Source of the DNA: an uncultured Saprospiraceae bacterium
Lineage (GTDB): Bacteria; Bacteroidota; Bacteroidia; Chitinophagales; Saprospiraceae
Reading direction: 5' to 3'
DNA: 44,830 nt
NCBI GenBank assembly: GCA_938002665.1
Contig: CALLAE010000076.1
Location: forward strand, 1 to 44,830
Positions within the stretch are counted from its first letter, which is position 1, and every line of letters begins with the position of its first letter. A program made the position numbers and the translations under genes. Shown one piece after another: positions 27,620 through 36,925 of this stretch. Below the pieces are notes generated by a model that was not told the DNA's origin, made no database searches, and saw nothing but the letters and a program-made list of their open reading frames with translations.

Positions 27620-28015
27620 CTATTTTACTTCAAACCATAGTTTTATTCCTTCGTCCTTGGAGGCAATATAATCTATCGTTATTTCTTCTCCTGCGGGGAT
27701 ATCCCTGAGCGCAAAGAAGCGTATCTCTTCGGTCTCTGGAAGTATATCGAAATCCGCATTAGGATCTTCCGAGTGGTTGTATAGTGAACCATATCCGAGG
27801 GCAATAGCAGAAGTATTCTGTTCTATATCCCAGACGAAATAGTAATCATGTAATCCTGTCTTATGAATAGCTTCTGTATCAGCTGTATTCAAAATAATCG
27901 CTGGACAGATTTCTATAATACTTCCTTCTAGAATATCTCTCACACAAAAGACTGATCGCCCCTTCAGATCTGTAGGTACAATATATAAGCCTGGCAACTG
28001 TGTTTTCAAAGTCAC
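27620..28015 (-). CDS. Small SET-domain protein (putative lysine methyltransferase)
   Basis: 131 residues made almost wholly of a SET domain. It shows the GSLYNHSEDPNAD motif (the NHS that binds S-adenosylmethionine) and the AGEEITIDY motif (the catalytic Tyr region), with a GRSVFCVRDILEG opening strand. SET proteins methylate lysines; in bacteria the targets are mostly unknown. The usual post-SET Cys cluster is absent, as in other small bacterial forms. It converges on the DUF4249 gene and is divergent from the PorP/SprF operon. Confidence 0.85.
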   Translation of the reverse strand: MTLKTQLPGLYIVPTDLKGRSVFCVRDILEGSIIEICPAIILNTADTEAIHKTGLHDYYFVWDIEQNTSAIALGYGSLYNHSEDPNADFDILPETEEIRFFALRDIPAGEEITIDYIASKDEGIKLWFEVK

Positions 28016-28180
28016 TACTAAGTAATTCTCTTGGTATAAAATTAATTGGTAAAGTGGAATTTATTAGTAGGAAAGGTAAATTTCTATCTGGTCTAAGGTA
28101 CTAACTTATGGTCAGTCCAGCTTATTTTCAATTATTAGTGTCTATATTTAGTAACCATTAGTAGACTCAAGAAATAGAAC

Positions 28181-29194
28181 ATGCAGAGACCTCTATCTAT
28201 GTTGGCCCAGTACTTAGCTATATTCCTAATTTTATTATCCCCTCTATTTCTCTGTTCTCAAGATCTTCATTTTACAAATTATACTGCCTCTCCACAGAAT
28301 CTAAATCCAGCACTGACTGGCAATTTCAGTGGAACTTTCAAGATAGGCGGCATCTACAGAGACCAGTTTAGCAGATTCTTCAGTAATGGCTATCAGTCAC
28401 AAGGAGGATTTATAGAGTATAACTTACCCTTGAAAGTGGGTGGGCAAAACTGGTTGGCTGCGGGCGCATTTCTGGACAATGATGTTTCTGGTGATCTGGC
28501 CTTTGGTAGTGCAAGAATGGGAATGAATCTAGCCTACCACTTACAGCTAAACAAAAAGAACACCTTCACTCTAGGACTACAAGGCGCTTTTATAAACAGA
28601 AAAACTGACAACCAAGGTTTCAGAACTGAAGAAACTTTACTAGCAAGCTCAGGCATAGAAAATGTAGCCTCCCTACTGGACAACTATAATGCTAGGCAAT
28701 TTGACTTTAGTGCAGGAATCCTCTATAGTACTCAAATCAATAGAACTACCAGTTCAAAATTTGGGCTTAGCATCTATCACCTTACGGGCAGCTCGATCAG
28801 TAGTGGTAGCAATGCTCAAGATTACATACCCCTAAGAATAAATGCTCACGGAGAAATGAGTTTTGGCTTAGCCAATAATTTCACCCTTACACCTAGAATC
28901 TACTTCACCTCTTCTGAGGAAGCAAAAGAATTGGCAGCTCAGTTATTGCTAGGAATACCCTTTGCAAAAAATAATCTAGAGCTAGGAATTGGTCATAGGT
29001 TCCAAGATGCTATTCAGTTCATTCTGGGTTTTGATTTGAGAGGCTGGGTCATACAAGGGAGTTTTGACCTGACGGTATCCAGCGCTAGTGCTTACAATGA
29101 TAACATCGGAGGCTTTGAGATAGGAGCCTATAAGATCATCACCACCTATCCCAAAACTAAGATCAAAAACTTACTTATCTGTCCTAGATTATAA
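28181..29194 (+). CDS. PorP/SprF-family type IX secretion outer-membrane protein
   Basis: 337 residues with a signal peptide ending LFLCSQ. The opening QDLHFTNYTASPQNLNPALTG is the hallmark of the family, followed by the IGGIYRDQFS strand and a long beta-barrel. PorP/SprF proteins help deliver or anchor specific large T9SS substrates at the outer membrane. It is the first gene of an operon with the M43-like and PKD proteins (gaps of 4 and 1 bp), so the 1295-residue protein is the probable client. Confidence 0.93.
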   Translation: MQRPLSMLAQYLAIFLILLSPLFLCSQDLHFTNYTASPQNLNPALTGNFSGTFKIGGIYRDQFSRFFSNGYQSQGGFIEYNLPLKVGGQNWLAAGAFLDNDVSGDLAFGSARMGMNLAYHLQLNKKNTFTLGLQGAFINRKTDNQGFRTEETLLASSGIENVASLLDNYNARQFDFSAGILYSTQINRTTSSKFGLSIYHLTGSSISSGSNAQDYIPLRINAHGEMSFGLANNFTLTPRIYFTSSEEAKELAAQLLLGIPFAKNNLELGIGHRFQDAIQFILGFDLRGWVIQGSFDLTVSSASAYNDNIGGFEIGAYKIITTYPKTKIKNLLICPRL

Positions 29195-29198
29195 TTGC

Positions 29199-30026
29199 AT
29201 GAAACAGCTAGCACCATTATTTATTCTTCTCGTTTGTATCTGCACAGTGCCTGCCACCAGCCAGCTGCATAGCTTGGATGAAAACCACCCTTGCCTAGAA
29301 AAAACTTTTCCAGTACTGATTCACTTGACTGTGGATTCTACTGATAGACAACAATTTTTGGGAGATATGCAGGTTACAGATATGATGAATAAAGTCTCTT
29401 CATTTTTTGAGCCTATCTGTATGGCCTTTGAAGCTTGCGAGATAAACGTGATCGAGAATTATACCTTTCACAATATTGTAGACCCTCTACGATTGGAGGA
29501 GCTGAAGATACTCTTTGGTAAGCCAAGAAGACTGAATGTATACATCCTTGGAGATATACCGAATGCCAGCTGTGGAGTCAGCACGACCTATGGGATAAAC
29601 GAGAAGGGCGGAGAATATATCTTTTTAGAAACTGAGGATTGTGAAGATGAGTTAGCAGGGCAGCTCGCCCATCATCTAGGACATTATTTTGGACTACAAG
29701 ATACTTATCATGGTAGTACTTTAGAAATTGTAAATGATGCCAACTGCGCTGTGGTCGCTGATAGTATCTGTGATACACCGTCTGATCCATTTGGAAAATA
29801 TAGGGACGTGGGAGATTATGAGGATGTACAACCAGGTCTGATAGAGATGATAGAGTTTGTACAAGACTGTGAATTTATCCATGAAAACCTGGATCCTAAT
29901 GGTAACTACTATCAGCCAGATGTCGGAAACATTATGTCTGCTTATCCTTGTAGATGTGGATTTACAAATGAGCAGTTTAGGAAGATGAGTAGCAATTATT
30001 TATTGTCATCACATAAGCCTTACTAA
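29199..30026 (+). CDS. M43-like secreted protein with a broken zinc-protease active site (pseudo-peptidase)
   Basis: 275 residues with a signal peptide (about 1-21). The fold markers of pappalysin-type (M43) metallopeptidases are present: LNVYILGDI, the helix QLAHHLGHYFGLQDTY, a late ICDTPSDP and NIMSAYPCRCGFTNEQFRKM (Met-turn). The zinc motif HExxHxxGxxH, however, reads H158-H159-LG-H162-YFG-LQ-D168: the catalytic Glu is His and the third His ligand is Asp. Both changes need more than one base substitution, so sequencing error is unlikely. It is probably inactive or repurposed as a binding or assembly factor. It lies between a PorP/SprF and a PKD giant. Confidence 0.85.
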   Translation: MKQLAPLFILLVCICTVPATSQLHSLDENHPCLEKTFPVLIHLTVDSTDRQQFLGDMQVTDMMNKVSSFFEPICMAFEACEINVIENYTFHNIVDPLRLEELKILFGKPRRLNVYILGDIPNASCGVSTTYGINEKGGEYIFLETEDCEDELAGQLAHHLGHYFGLQDTYHGSTLEIVNDANCAVVADSICDTPSDPFGKYRDVGDYEDVQPGLIEMIEFVQDCEFIHENLDPNGNYYQPDVGNIMSAYPCRCGFTNEQFRKMSSNYLLSSHKPY

Positions 30027-30027
30027 G

Positions 30028-33000
30028 ATGCAGAAAAGAATTCTACTAAGCCTCTGTATACTTTTTAGTGCTCTGCATCTCAATCTGCTCGCACAAGAAG
30101 CCGATGCAACTGAAGGTTGTGCACCATTGACTGTAAAATTTACAGGACCTGACCAGAGTAGTTATTTCTGGGACTTTGATGATGCTACCAGTTCTACTGA
30201 ACAAAATCCAGAAAACATCTTTACAGTGCCTGACACTTACAGAGTCACACTTTCAGAAACACAAAATGGGCCAGTCATCGGAGAAATAATCATTACAGTA
30301 TATCCTGATATTTCGATAGATATAGAGGCAGATAAGGTCTTTGGTTGCATAGATTTAGAGGTCGGATTTACGAGTGATATAGTTGCTAATTCTAATATAG
30401 ATCTAACGGAGATAAAATGGACATTCGGTGATGGCAAGACTGCGCTTGGCCCTCGCCCGACAAATGTCTATACTTTTGCAGACGTTTTTGATGTATCTGT
30501 ACAACTGACAACCAATCTCATTCAGTGCAACAAAACAGAGATCTTCCCTGAGCTAATAGAGGCCGAAGATCTCAAGGCAGAAATTAGTTCAGTGGGAGAT
30601 ATCCCTTGCGTAGAGCCTGCTATTATTACCTTACAATCAGATTTAAAATTTGATTCACGTTACACTTACCGATGGGATTTTGGAAATGGAGACACCTTTA
30701 CAGGCTTTAATCCTGATCCTGTGACCTATGACAACTTTGATAAATATATAGTCTCTCTTATCGTCAGCTCTCCATCAGGATGCATAGATACCTCTTATGC
30801 TAACATCAGCATAGGACCACCTGAAATAGAACTTTCCTATCCAGATACAGTCTGCGTAGGTGAGCCATTTGTAATTAAGAATGCTACAAGCGGCAATAGA
30901 TTTGATTGGAGATATGGAGACCCGCAAGTCAGAATTTTCGAAAGAAATCTAGAAGTAGAATTTACTGAATCAGGCCCAGTCAATTTCAGATTGCTAGCAT
31001 CAAGAATCACGGGATGTGAAAGTGACACCTCCTTTATCATCTATGTCCAGAAGCCAAATCCCTCTTTTCGTCTAGAGCCTTTACATTTCTGCTCTGATGC
31101 GGATCCTAAATCATTAATAGCAACAAACACCAGTTATACAACCTATATATGGAATGACGAAATAACCACTTCGCCCATTCTAAACCTTCCCTCTATCACT
31201 GCCCCGAGAGACTCTTTATATATCAATGTGCCTGATTCAGTCAAGGCCAGCTTAACTGTTATTACACCATTTGGATGTATGGCAGACACCACGATAAGAA
31301 TAGACTATAGGCTTACAGAAGCCTATTTTATTCCCAATGCTGTAATCGGACTGAAAGAACTGAATGTCACTTTTACTGACTATAGCACGAGTAATGAAGA
31401 GATTGTGAGCAGAAAATGGATTTATGGAGATGGACAAGAGATGGAAATAGATCCAGCTACTGTCAATCATAGTCATAGATACGAAACTTGCGGTATATTC
31501 TACCCAAGACTAATTGTAGAAGATGCAAAAGGCTGTATAGACACATCTAAAAGCGTCAAGATAGAAATCATCTGCTGTGATGATGATGGCACTATCACAG
31601 GCGGTCCTGGCGAAGGTACTGATGGCGGTACTGTAGAAGTGGAAACAGTTCCTGGCAGAAAATACTGTGTAGATGATATTATTCCTTTTGGCTACTCAGG
31701 AGTAGACCAAGAGTACCATACTTACACAGATAATAATAGAATAAATCATTGCTGGTCAGACCAGCTCAGCTCTCATCAATATAAGTTTCCAGGCACCTTT
31801 CCGATCATTACTACTTGGGAATACAAAGGCTTTATTATAGATACAATAGACACAAGAGAGATTGAGATCTGTGGTGCTCGTGCAGAAATTCTGTATGAAA
31901 AAAACTGTGAAGATATCTACAAGGTAGAATTTAGCAGTAATAGTCTTAATGCTACTGAACTCATCTGGACTTATGAAGGGGATGAAATTTCTAGAGCTAA
32001 TAACTTTAGCTATACATTTTCAGATTTAGGTGCACATATCGTCACACTTTCAGCTGAAAATACCACTGATGAATGTGGACCAAATCTAGACCAAGTAACC
32101 ATTTATGTAACCGAGCCTAAGGCAGACTTCGAACTGCCAGATCTTATGTGCGACTCACAAGCCTACCCTCTTAATGCCACCGCAGCCAAAGATTGCAAAG
32201 CATCCTGCCACGGAGGTTACAATTGGATATTTGATTTCCAAAGACCAAGAGAGACAAGCAACCCTATTCTCGAGCACCAGTTTGCAAGAGGTACACAAGA
32301 TGTCACCTTAGTTGTAGAAGATGTCAATGGCTGCAAGGATACCCTGACTAAGTCTACGCGTATCTATGGTATAGAGGCAGAAATGAATATGGATACAACG
32401 ACTTGTCTACCGAATGAGAAAAACTTACAGGACCTCTCTATAGCAGATACGACCTTAGTGAGTTGGGAGTGGAGTTTTGGATCTACAGAGCAAAATCCTA
32501 CTTACACTTTTGATGTCTCTGATTTAGACCCAGAGAGAAAAGATACTATCATCGTTTCTTTAGCCCTAGAAGATGTGCTTGGTTGTGTGGATACCATAGA
32601 ACGTATTGTCACGGTATTATATCCTAACTTTATTATCAATGCCTCCGAAGGATCAGATGTCTGTGTGGGGCAAGAAATGACTTTTAATGTTGTGGATACT
32701 GCTGATATAAAAGAGTTCTATGATTTTTCGTGGGAAGTGGACGGTGTGACAATAGGCACAGGTGAAGAAGCTACGATAAGCTTTGATGAGCCTGGTACCT
32801 ACGATATTAATCTCAATTATATCCATAAAAACGGAAGCTGTGACGAATTTGAGAACAGACAAATAGATGTAATAGCTTCACCAGTATCTGGCTTCAGTTC
32901 AGATGTGGATAGCTTAGATATAATTTGTTACCCTGCACAGATTTCCTTCATGAGTGATCCTGATCTTTTGCAGAATGACTATGATTACTTCTGGCAATTT

Positions 33001-33915
33001 GGCGATCAAGACTTTTCTGAAATACCTAATCCTACGTTAGAGTTTGAGAGAGGGACCCATGAGATCTTGCAGATAGTCACGAACTCTGAAGGCTGTAGTG
33101 ATACCAGCTCACAGTTGGTAACGCTGGTAGGCCCTACTGGTAACTTTGAACTAGATAGAGATGTCATCTGTCTTAATGAAACGATAGAGTTCACCATAGT
33201 AGACACGTCTAGTGTTAATAATTACATCTGGAACTTTGGAGATGGCACAGTTGCTGAAAACATCAGTCCTATCAGTCATGAATACACATTCCGTCCTATA
33301 GGTGATTCTACTATTGTTACACTAACCTTGGAGTCTAATGAGACAGGATGCGAAGTTGTGAATGAGATACCGATATTCATTAATGACGTGACTGCTGAGA
33401 TAGAAGCACAAGACCAATTATGTGCCGGTATTGTCAGCTTTGATAATTTCTCCACCGGTGCGGAAATATTTGAATGGGACTTTGGGGATGGGACTAGTTC
33501 TTCAGAATTCAATCCTACAATCACTTATGAGAACCCAGGAGAATACCAAGTAATCTTATTAGCTACTGATACAGAAGCAGGTTGTTCTGCGCTAGACACC
33601 TTAGCCTTACAGGTAGAAGAAATGCCTGAGATTTACCAAGGCATGCCTAACCTCTTCACCCCTAATGGGAACAGTGCGAACGATTTTTTCAGACCAGCAA
33701 TAACACCAGGTTTTGAAGACTTTCTGGATATCAGGACCTTCAGAATCTATAACCGTTATGGAGAGCTGGTATATGATAATCAAAGTACTAATGGCTGGGA
33801 TGGTAATTTCAATGGGGGCACTGCGCCTCCTGAAGTCTATGCCTACTATATAGAGATAGATATAGATGGTTGCATCCAGATTGTAGAAAAAGGAAATGTT
33901 ACCTTAGTTCGCTAG
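30028..33915 (+). CDS. Large PKD-repeat surface protein with T9SS type B (CHU_C) sorting domain
   Basis: 1295 residues. A signal peptide (about 1-22) is followed by about ten PKD-like domains, each marked by a W-x-FGDG turn or variant (WDFDDATS, WTFGDGKT, WDFGNGDT, WIYGDGQE, WSFGSTEQNP, WQFGDQDF, WNFGDGTV, WDFGDGTSS). A Gly/Asp-rich stretch near residue 525 divides two halves. The C-terminus (NLFTPNGNSANDFF then IYNRYGELVYDN and GWDGNFNGG) is the gliding-motility-associated type B sorting domain. It is exported by the T9SS and likely attached to the surface with help from the PorP/SprF encoded upstream. The role is probably adhesion or motility. Confidence 0.92.
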   Translation: MQKRILLSLCILFSALHLNLLAQEADATEGCAPLTVKFTGPDQSSYFWDFDDATSSTEQNPENIFTVPDTYRVTLSETQNGPVIGEIIITVYPDISIDIEADKVFGCIDLEVGFTSDIVANSNIDLTEIKWTFGDGKTALGPRPTNVYTFADVFDVSVQLTTNLIQCNKTEIFPELIEAEDLKAEISSVGDIPCVEPAIITLQSDLKFDSRYTYRWDFGNGDTFTGFNPDPVTYDNFDKYIVSLIVSSPSGCIDTSYANISIGPPEIELSYPDTVCVGEPFVIKNATSGNRFDWRYGDPQVRIFERNLEVEFTESGPVNFRLLASRITGCESDTSFIIYVQKPNPSFRLEPLHFCSDADPKSLIATNTSYTTYIWNDEITTSPILNLPSITAPRDSLYINVPDSVKASLTVITPFGCMADTTIRIDYRLTEAYFIPNAVIGLKELNVTFTDYSTSNEEIVSRKWIYGDGQEMEIDPATVNHSHRYETCGIFYPRLIVEDAKGCIDTSKSVKIEIICCDDDGTITGGPGEGTDGGTVEVETVPGRKYCVDDIIPFGYSGVDQEYHTYTDNNRINHCWSDQLSSHQYKFPGTFPIITTWEYKGFIIDTIDTREIEICGARAEILYEKNCEDIYKVEFSSNSLNATELIWTYEGDEISRANNFSYTFSDLGAHIVTLSAENTTDECGPNLDQVTIYVTEPKADFELPDLMCDSQAYPLNATAAKDCKASCHGGYNWIFDFQRPRETSNPILEHQFARGTQDVTLVVEDVNGCKDTLTKSTRIYGIEAEMNMDTTTCLPNEKNLQDLSIADTTLVSWEWSFGSTEQNPTYTFDVSDLDPERKDTIIVSLALEDVLGCVDTIERIVTVLYPNFIINASEGSDVCVGQEMTFNVVDTADIKEFYDFSWEVDGVTIGTGEEATISFDEPGTYDINLNYIHKNGSCDEFENRQIDVIASPVSGFSSDVDSLDIICYPAQISFMSDPDLLQNDYDYFWQFGDQDFSEIPNPTLEFERGTHEILQIVTNSEGCSDTSSQLVTLVGPTGNFELDRDVICLNETIEFTIVDTSSVNNYIWNFGDGTVAENISPISHEYTFRPIGDSTIVTLTLESNETGCEVVNEIPIFINDVTAEIEAQDQLCAGIVSFDNFSTGAEIFEWDFGDGTSSSEFNPTITYENPGEYQVILLATDTEAGCSALDTLALQVEEMPEIYQGMPNLFTPNGNSANDFFRPAITPGFEDFLDIRTFRIYNRYGELVYDNQSTNGWDGNFNGGTAPPEVYAYYIEIDIDGCIQIVEKGNVTLVR

Positions 33916-33926
33916 AACTGAGGAAG

Positions 33927-34604
33927 ATGTCTGATAAGAATATTGAAGTAGAAACTAATTATATAGAGGTCACAAAGACTGCTCGGTATGTCACTTATGG
34001 TAAACTAAGTTCTGAGACTCGCTATTTCTGGTTTGCTTTACATGGCTCGAAGATGCGAGCAGAGCAGTTAGTCTATAAGTTTAGCGACTTTGACCCCACG
34101 ACACATTTTGTGGTTGCTCCTGAAGGACTGAATAGGTTCTACCTTAAAGGTTTTGGAGGCGAGGTGGTGGCAAGTTGGATGACGAGCCGAGATAGGCTGA
34201 AAGAAATACATGACTTCAGTAATTATCTCACTCAACTATATCACAAGTATACTCAGCAGCTCAGCGCAGATGCTCAGAAAACAATACTTGGCTTTTCTCA
34301 GGGTGGCACTACTGCCTTTAGGTGGCTGCACAATACGGCGATAGAAGCAGACAATTTGATAGCTTATTCATGTTGGATTCCAGAAGACATTGACCTGACA
34401 GGAAGTGCCACTGCCCTAAGTCAACTAAAACTTATCTATACTTATGGACTGCAGGATGCGTTTCTTACAGAAGAAAGAGTCCAGCTAATAAGAGCGCTCA
34501 TGGCTAATAATAAGTTGAATATGGAAGAGCTGAGTTATGAGGGCAAGCACAAGGTGGATCGGGAATGGCTGAGATGGTTGTTTGAGGAGAGGGTTATGGG
34601 TTAG
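33927..34604 (+). CDS. Phospholipase/carboxylesterase-type alpha/beta hydrolase
   Basis: 225 residues from ATG 33927 (preceded by GAGGAAG), 11 bp after the PKD gene. The nucleophile elbow is GFSQGG (S124), with LHGSKMRAEQ as oxyanion-hole strand and likely triad partners D177 (GLQDAF) and H208 (EGKHKV). There is no signal peptide, so it is cytoplasmic. The family hydrolyses short acyl esters. Its place at the end of the T9SS operon may be fortuitous. Confidence 0.85.
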   Translation: MSDKNIEVETNYIEVTKTARYVTYGKLSSETRYFWFALHGSKMRAEQLVYKFSDFDPTTHFVVAPEGLNRFYLKGFGGEVVASWMTSRDRLKEIHDFSNYLTQLYHKYTQQLSADAQKTILGFSQGGTTAFRWLHNTAIEADNLIAYSCWIPEDIDLTGSATALSQLKLIYTYGLQDAFLTEERVQLIRALMANNKLNMEELSYEGKHKVDREWLRWLFEERVMG

Positions 34605-34640
34605 TGGATTGGTGATTTGTGGATTGGTGGATTGTGATTA
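34604..34640. repeat. Short imperfect 15-bp tandem repeat
   Basis: Two units, GTGGATTGGTGATTT (34604-34618) and GTGGATTGGTGGATT (34619-34633), and a partial third, directly after the stop codon of the esterase gene. It looks like slippage-derived sequence with no clear role. Confidence 0.6.
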
Positions 34641-34700
34641 GTAGAATTTCATTTAAATTTTATTTAGCTCTGCCATTTTTAATTACCTTGTATTTTCCAA

Positions 34701-34730
34701 ATTTTGGGGCCTTAGCTTCCCTTGGCTCGT
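34701..34730 (+). pseudogene. Partial copy of the tRNA-Ala 5' end
   Basis: Seventeen bases (ATTTTGGGGCCTTAGCT, 34701-34717) match exactly the flank and first 12 bases of the tRNA-Ala gene at 34778-34794, 77 bp further on. The following bases (TTGGCTCG) echo the D-arm. No anticodon stem can be formed after it, so it is a decayed fragment, either from a lost tandem tRNA or from a past recombination at the tRNA. Confidence 0.6.
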
Positions 34731-34782
34731 TTCCTCGCTCGGGACAGGCTAACTTTCGCTGAGACCCCTGCAATGTTATTTT

Positions 34783-34856
34783 GGGGCCTTAGCTCAGTTG
34801 GCTAGAGCGCTTGCCTGGCAGGCAAGAGGTCAGGGGTTCGAATCCCCTAGGCTCCA
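34783..34856 (+). tRNA. tRNA-Ala (anticodon GGC)
   Basis: Full cloverleaf over 74 nt: acceptor GGGGCCT with AGGCTCC, D-arm GCTC-AGTTGGCTA-GAGC, anticodon arm CTTGC-CTGGCAG-GCAAG (anticodon GGC) and T-arm AGGGG-TTCGAAT-CCCCT. The G3:U70 wobble pair, the alanine identity mark, is present. The 3' CCA is not encoded (CTA follows). Confidence 0.97.
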
Positions 34857-34939
34857 CTAAAAACCGAGAACATTCCTTACGGTATATTTGCAAAAGCTAC
34901 AGATATTGCAGGAATGTGACAATCCGTTCCATTACATCT

Positions 34940-35866
34940 CTAACTTCCTAACATCTTATTCAGTAGCCTCTCAAAAATCCCTACAAAAGGAAAAAATATA
35001 AGTACCCCTAGTATATTAAAAAGAATATGTCCATTTGCGATTGTGTTCCCAATACTGCCTCTAGAACCAAAGATCATAACCAACTGCTCAAAAGAATCGA
35101 AAAACAGAAGACCTAAGAAAATGCAGCTTAGATTAAACAACAAATGAAATAAACCAGCCTTCAATGCTTCCTTGGTACCTCTAATAGTAGCAAGCAAAGT
35201 ATCGAAGCACGTACCTAGCTCAGCACCTAACATTACAGCCAAGGCTGTTCCAAGACTTACTAAGTTTTGATTCCCTAGAATAATAGCCATCGCTACCGTT
35301 GCTCCTGAGGATTGTATGACTAAGGTCATCAGCCCACCTAACAATACACCTTTGAATGGACTATCGATTTTCAATATCCACTCATTGAAGTAAGGGCTAT
35401 CTTTTAGCGGGACTACGGCTTCTTGCATGATATATAAGCCAAAGAACAGCATTCCAAAGTATAAGGATATCAATCCCCACCTTAGCCATTTTTCTGACCT
35501 AATAAAGATGTAAGCCATGATACCTATGCCCAGTGGAATGATAGAATAAACACCTAATCCCAAGGCAATGATTTTGCTAGAAAATGTTGTTCCTATGTTG
35601 GCTCCCAGAATAATACCCATCGCAGGTCTTAGACTTAAGGTCCCAGCATTAATCAATACTATGGTCAGTATTATTGTGCCTGAGGAAGAATCCAAAATCA
35701 CTGTGGCTACTACACCGACTATCATCGCCATAAATAAGTTATCCGTATATCTAGAGATAAACTTATTGGCCGTTGTAGAAAAGTAATCCTTTAGTACGAG
35801 TGATAACTGACTGACGCCATAGAGGAACATCACCAGACCTCCTATGACCATTAATATTATTTGCAT
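34940..35866 (-). CDS. Na/Pi-cotransporter-family membrane protein lacking a PhoU domain
   Basis: 308 residues with about eight or nine membrane helices in two inverted-type repeats. The first holds LDSSSGTIILTIVLINAG and GIILGANIGTT, the second IQSSGATVAMAIILG and VMLGAELGTC, the family's QSSS-type ion-binding signatures. Relatives carry phosphate with sodium. Many bacterial members add a C-terminal PhoU-like domain, which is absent here. It is the last gene of a reverse-strand unit (broken Usp, dehydrogenase, this gene) with a 21-bp gap, so it is probably under the same control as the stress island. Confidence 0.88.
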   Translation of the reverse strand: MQIILMVIGGLVMFLYGVSQLSLVLKDYFSTTANKFISRYTDNLFMAMIVGVVATVILDSSSGTIILTIVLINAGTLSLRPAMGIILGANIGTTFSSKIIALGLGVYSIIPLGIGIMAYIFIRSEKWLRWGLISLYFGMLFFGLYIMQEAVVPLKDSPYFNEWILKIDSPFKGVLLGGLMTLVIQSSGATVAMAIILGNQNLVSLGTALAVMLGAELGTCFDTLLATIRGTKEALKAGLFHLLFNLSCIFLGLLFFDSFEQLVMIFGSRGSIGNTIANGHILFNILGVLIFFPFVGIFERLLNKMLGS

Positions 35867-35887
35867 TCTTAGTCTTGGAGATTTAGA

Positions 35888-36916
35888 TTAGCTGCCCATC
35901 ATGGTAATACGCTTTTCTATGTCAGCATATATCTGAGGATTGATATCATTATCACAGCGCCCTAAGCGCTCCCACTGATCGACATTATGAAATGTCGTTT
36001 CGGCAATACCTTGTAAAGCTTCTCTGGTTAAGAAGCCCTGATGAGCGGTCATTATCACATTGCCCAACTGGCTGAGTCTATGGAAATATGGAGCAGAAAT
36101 ATCTTTGTTACTATAGTCATTAAAGTACAGACCCTTCTCAAACTCATATACATCTAAGCCTGCACCTCCCAGATGTCCTTGCTCCATCAGCTCCACTAGA
36201 GCGGCTGTATCTATCACCGCACCTCTTGCAGTATTAATGATAATAGCATCCCTTTTCATTTCTCGCAGCTCATCCCTTCCTATGAGATGATGGGTACTTA
36301 TATCGAGAGGACAGCTAAGATAAAGTACATCAGATTCTCTCAGTACTTTGGTAAATGAAACATATTCTACCGCGCTAGCTTCTGCATCATTAGGCTTACA
36401 ATCATAGGCCATCACTTCACATCCAAATCCCTTCATTATCTTACCAAAATTCGACCCTATCTTCCCATAGCCTATAATGCCGACTTTCTTTCCATATAGA
36501 TCAAACCCTACTAACTGATCAAGTCGAAAATCTTGAGCTGTAAATAATTTTTGTGCCAACACAATTTTCCTCACCAGAGCTAACAGCAGAGCTACGGCAT
36601 GCTCAGAAACTGAATATGGCGAATAGGCTGGCACATTCGCAACAGATATTCCATGCGCATCTGCCGCCACTAAATCAATATGATCTACGCCTACTGATCT
36701 TGTCGTCAGGTACATTACACCGTTTTGAGCCAGTTCTCCGATCAGCTCTTCATCTATTTTACTTGAAGAAAATACAGCGACTGCCTTGTATCCTTTCGCA
36801 AGGCCCACCGTCTTTTTTGTTAGATGTTCGTCTGTAAATGTTACTTCATGTGTTCCAGAATACGACTCTAATATTTCACGATCAAAAGAATGGACGCTGT
36901 AGACTAATACCTTCAT
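35888..36916 (-). CDS. D-2-hydroxyacid dehydrogenase (D-lactate dehydrogenase-like)
   Basis: 342 residues, cytoplasmic. The NAD-binding GYGKIG is at 149-154. The catalytic set is R231 (TARGAVID), E258 or E260 (DVYEFE) and H292 (TAHQGF). Length and the TTRSVGVDHIDL segment match the fermentative D-lactate dehydrogenase group, which reduces pyruvate to D-lactate while regenerating NAD+. It lies 9 bp after the broken Usp gene and 21 bp before the Na/Pi gene. Its presence in a stress-protein unit suggests a role in redox balance under low energy or low oxygen. Confidence 0.9.
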   Translation of the reverse strand: MKVLVYSVHSFDREILESYSGTHEVTFTDEHLTKKTVGLAKGYKAVAVFSSSKIDEELIGELAQNGVMYLTTRSVGVDHIDLVAADAHGISVANVPAYSPYSVSEHAVALLLALVRKIVLAQKLFTAQDFRLDQLVGFDLYGKKVGIIGYGKIGSNFGKIMKGFGCEVMAYDCKPNDAEASAVEYVSFTKVLRESDVLYLSCPLDISTHHLIGRDELREMKRDAIIINTARGAVIDTAALVELMEQGHLGGAGLDVYEFEKGLYFNDYSNKDISAPYFHRLSQLGNVIMTAHQGFLTREALQGIAETTFHNVDQWERLGRCDNDINPQIYADIEKRITMMGS

Positions 36917-36925
36917 AGTTTCCTA

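Noticed and set aside
34870-34917. Inverted repeat ACATTCCT / AGGAATGT downstream of the tRNA as a terminator
   Set aside because: Arms of 8 bp are 32 nt apart and no T-run follows on either strand.
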